Source of the DNA: Verrucomicrobiales bacterium
GTDB lineage: Bacteria > Verrucomicrobiota > Verrucomicrobiia > Verrucomicrobiales > DEV007
DNA: 5,768 nt
Direction of reading: 5' to 3'
NCBI GenBank assembly: GCA_022424805.1
Contig: JAKMGR010000287.1
Coordinates: 1-5,768, forward strand
The notes under the pieces were generated by a model. That model was not told the origin of the DNA. It made no database searches and saw only the letters and a list, made by a program, of their open reading frames with translations. Both the position numbers and the translations under genes were made by a program. Below are positions 4,480 to 5,768 of this stretch, in pieces (within the stretch, counting starts at the first letter, position 1; the number at the start of each line of letters is the position of its first letter).

Positions 4480-5661
4480 ATGATCCATAGAGACATACCC
4501 ATTACCTACCAACATCGTATCGCGTTTACCCACGGTGCATTCGATGCGAAGAACCACACTCTTCGCGATCTCGTGGCGGACTCGGCAGGTTTGGGAGAAG
4601 CCCCTAAGGTGCTCATCCTTGTTGATGATGGCGTGGCAGAGTCCGATCCCGGATTGCTGGAGCGGACTCAACAGTATTTCGCTGTCCACTCGGATGCATT
4701 AACTCTTGTATCAGAACCCATGTCCATGACGAGTGGCGAGGCCTGCAAAAATGACTGGTCTCTCGTCGAGAAAATCTGGAAGGCGATTGAATATCACAAA
4801 ATCTGCCGCCACTCCTACGTTATCGCGATCGGAGGGGGTGCCTTCCTCGACCTCGCCGGATTTGGTGCGGCGACAGCTCACCGCGGAATTCGCCTGATCC
4901 GTATGCCCACGACCACCCTCAGCCAGGGCGATGGCGGTGTCGGAGTTAAGAACGGAGTAAATTTCCTCGGGAAAAAGAATTGGGTAGGAACTTTCTCCGT
5001 GCCATTTGCCGTTGTAAACGACCTGAACTTTCTCGCTCTCCTGCCCGAGCGTGCCTGCCGCGATGGCATCATCGAAGCGATCAAGGTCTCCCTGATTAGA
5101 GACAAGAATTTCTACGAATTCATCGAAGGCCACGCCGAAGAGCTTCAACGGTTGGAAAAAGCTCCTCTGGAGAAAACAATTCGCCGCAGTGCTGAGAATC
5201 ATGTCGATCACATCGCGACGAGTGGAGATCCTTTTGAGTATGGCTCTGCGCGTCCTCTCGACTTTGGACACTGGGTCGCCCACAAGCTGGAGCAGATCTC
5301 GGATTTCGCAGTAACTCACGGCGAAGCCGTCGCCATCGGAATGGGCGTCGATTTGCTGTATTCCGGCATCGTCGGCATTCTCGATGAACCGACCGTGGAG
5401 AGAATCCTTAGGTTGATCGAGTCCGTCGGATTTACCCTCTGGTCCGATTTTCTGGATCAGCAAGAGAATGGATCACCCGTGATTCTCTCCGGTCTCGAAG
5501 AATTTCGCGAGCATCTCGGCGGGAAACTAACCATCACTCTGATCCCAGCGATCGGAGAGAAGCTCGAAGTTCACGAGATGGACCACGAGGCGGTTCTGGA
5601 AGCTCTCAGCCAGTTGCGCGGACGAGTGAAGACCGTTGGATATGCCATCCTGTCCGAGTGA
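4480..5661 (+). CDS. EboD-like sugar phosphate cyclase (dehydroquinate synthase superfamily, not AroB)
   Basis: A 393-residue cytoplasmic protein of the sugar phosphate cyclase fold: an NAD-binding N-terminal domain with G-G-G-A-F-L-D-L-A-G (118-127) and a metal-binding helical C-terminal domain. Compared with dehydroquinate synthase it keeps Arg135, Asp151, Lys157, Lys166-Asn167, Lys202, His268 and the metal ligands Glu199, His264 and His280, with matching local spacings. It differs where substrate is held: L-N-x-G-H becomes L-D-F-G-H-W (Asp261 for the usual Asn), the nearby Lys of the E-x-K block is His241, and the C-terminal D-K-K is replaced by F-R-E-H-L-G-G (342-348). S-A-R-P-L-D-F-G-H-W and F-R-E-H-L-G-G are features I associate with EboD-type cyclases of ebo clusters, whose substrate is not established. 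It is probably not the shikimate-pathway enzyme. A-G-G-A lies one base before the ATG, too close to be a normal ribosome site. Confidence 0.85.
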   Translation: MIHRDIPITYQHRIAFTHGAFDAKNHTLRDLVADSAGLGEAPKVLILVDDGVAESDPGLLERTQQYFAVHSDALTLVSEPMSMTSGEACKNDWSLVEKIWKAIEYHKICRHSYVIAIGGGAFLDLAGFGAATAHRGIRLIRMPTTTLSQGDGGVGVKNGVNFLGKKNWVGTFSVPFAVVNDLNFLALLPERACRDGIIEAIKVSLIRDKNFYEFIEGHAEELQRLEKAPLEKTIRRSAENHVDHIATSGDPFEYGSARPLDFGHWVAHKLEQISDFAVTHGEAVAIGMGVDLLYSGIVGILDEPTVERILRLIESVGFTLWSDFLDQQENGSPVILSGLEEFREHLGGKLTITLIPAIGEKLEVHEMDHEAVLEALSQLRGRVKTVGYAILSE

Positions 5662-5729
5662 GCCAGCAACGGAACTTGGAAAAATTCCGCCGATTACGGA
5701 GCGAGCGCACGAATTCAGGAAGCCCATTC

Positions 5730-5749
5730 CGGAAGATTAGCATCTTCCG
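5730..5749. repeat. Perfect 8-bp hairpin, REP-like, downstream of the EboD-like gene
   Basis: CGGAAGAT (5730-5737) and ATCTTCCG (5742-5749) pair perfectly around the 4-base loop TAGC. The hairpin starts 69 bases after the stop codon. It is followed by a run of seven C and a second possible stem, CTCCC (5750-5754) with GGGAG (5764-5768), cut by the window edge. There is no T run, so an intrinsic terminator is unlikely. It resembles dispersed palindromic intergenic elements, but only one copy is in the window. Confidence 0.45.
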
Positions 5750-5768
5750 CTCCCCCCCGCATTGGGAG

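Noticed and set aside
4711..5463. 250-residue minus-strand frame opposite the cyclase gene
   Set aside because: It is antisense to a well-conserved enzyme gene with all motifs in the other frame, and has no recognisable domain.
5658..5768. GTG-started frame overlapping the cyclase stop by 4 bases and open to the window end (37 codons)
   Set aside because: A run this long without a stop is common by chance, the residues are Arg-rich and match no ebo or other family I know, and the stretch contains the hairpin at 5730-5749. More sequence could change this.

Overview
The window looks like ordinary chromosomal DNA from a bacterium of moderate GC content. I infer a member of the PVC group, most likely Verrucomicrobiota. 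The reasons are the combination of a secreted PQQ-type beta-propeller protein beginning with a W-P-G-W-R-G-P-R-G-D-G motif, a HemQ-type coproheme decarboxylase, an EboD-like sugar phosphate cyclase, a DUF721/DciA-like protein, and eight gene starts with almost no Shine-Dalgarno sequence. This placement is an inference from protein flavour and not a database result. No tRNA, rRNA, CRISPR array, insertion sequence or phage gene is visible.

Layout. Positions 1-1966 form a minus-strand block read from right to left: a small acidic [4Fe-4S] ferredoxin (1966-1727), a strong intrinsic terminator (1706-1669), a DUF721/DciA-like protein (1629-1255), dihydroneopterin aldolase FolB (1150-791), a secreted or membrane-anchored SOUL heme-binding protein (753-169), and the first 36 codons of a secreted PQQ-like beta-propeller protein (108-1) that leaves the window. 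The last three or four genes could be one transcript; the ferredoxin looks like its own short unit. A 135-bp divergent region (1967-2101) separates the ferredoxin from hemQ (2102-2938, plus strand). hemQ converges on metY (4363-3065, minus strand) across a 126-bp region packed with inverted repeats, including a clear terminator for metY. A 116-bp divergent region separates metY from an EboD-like sugar phosphate cyclase (4480-5661, plus strand). The last 107 bases hold a perfect 8-bp hairpin and no convincing gene.

Function. The genes are mostly housekeeping: heme synthesis by the coproporphyrin-dependent route (HemQ), folate synthesis (FolB), sulfur assimilation into homocysteine/methionine (MetY), electron transfer (ferredoxin), probable replication helicase handling (DUF721), and heme binding at the cell envelope (SOUL). 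The least ordinary gene is the sugar phosphate cyclase. It keeps the metal and catalytic residues of dehydroquinate synthase but has lost part of its substrate-binding set, and no other ebo-type gene is visible beside it.

I did not find a clear undescribed system. The best leads are the orphan EboD-like cyclase, the terminator lying inside the open frame upstream of the DUF721 gene, the dense inverted repeats between hemQ and metY, and the REP-like hairpin at the right edge.
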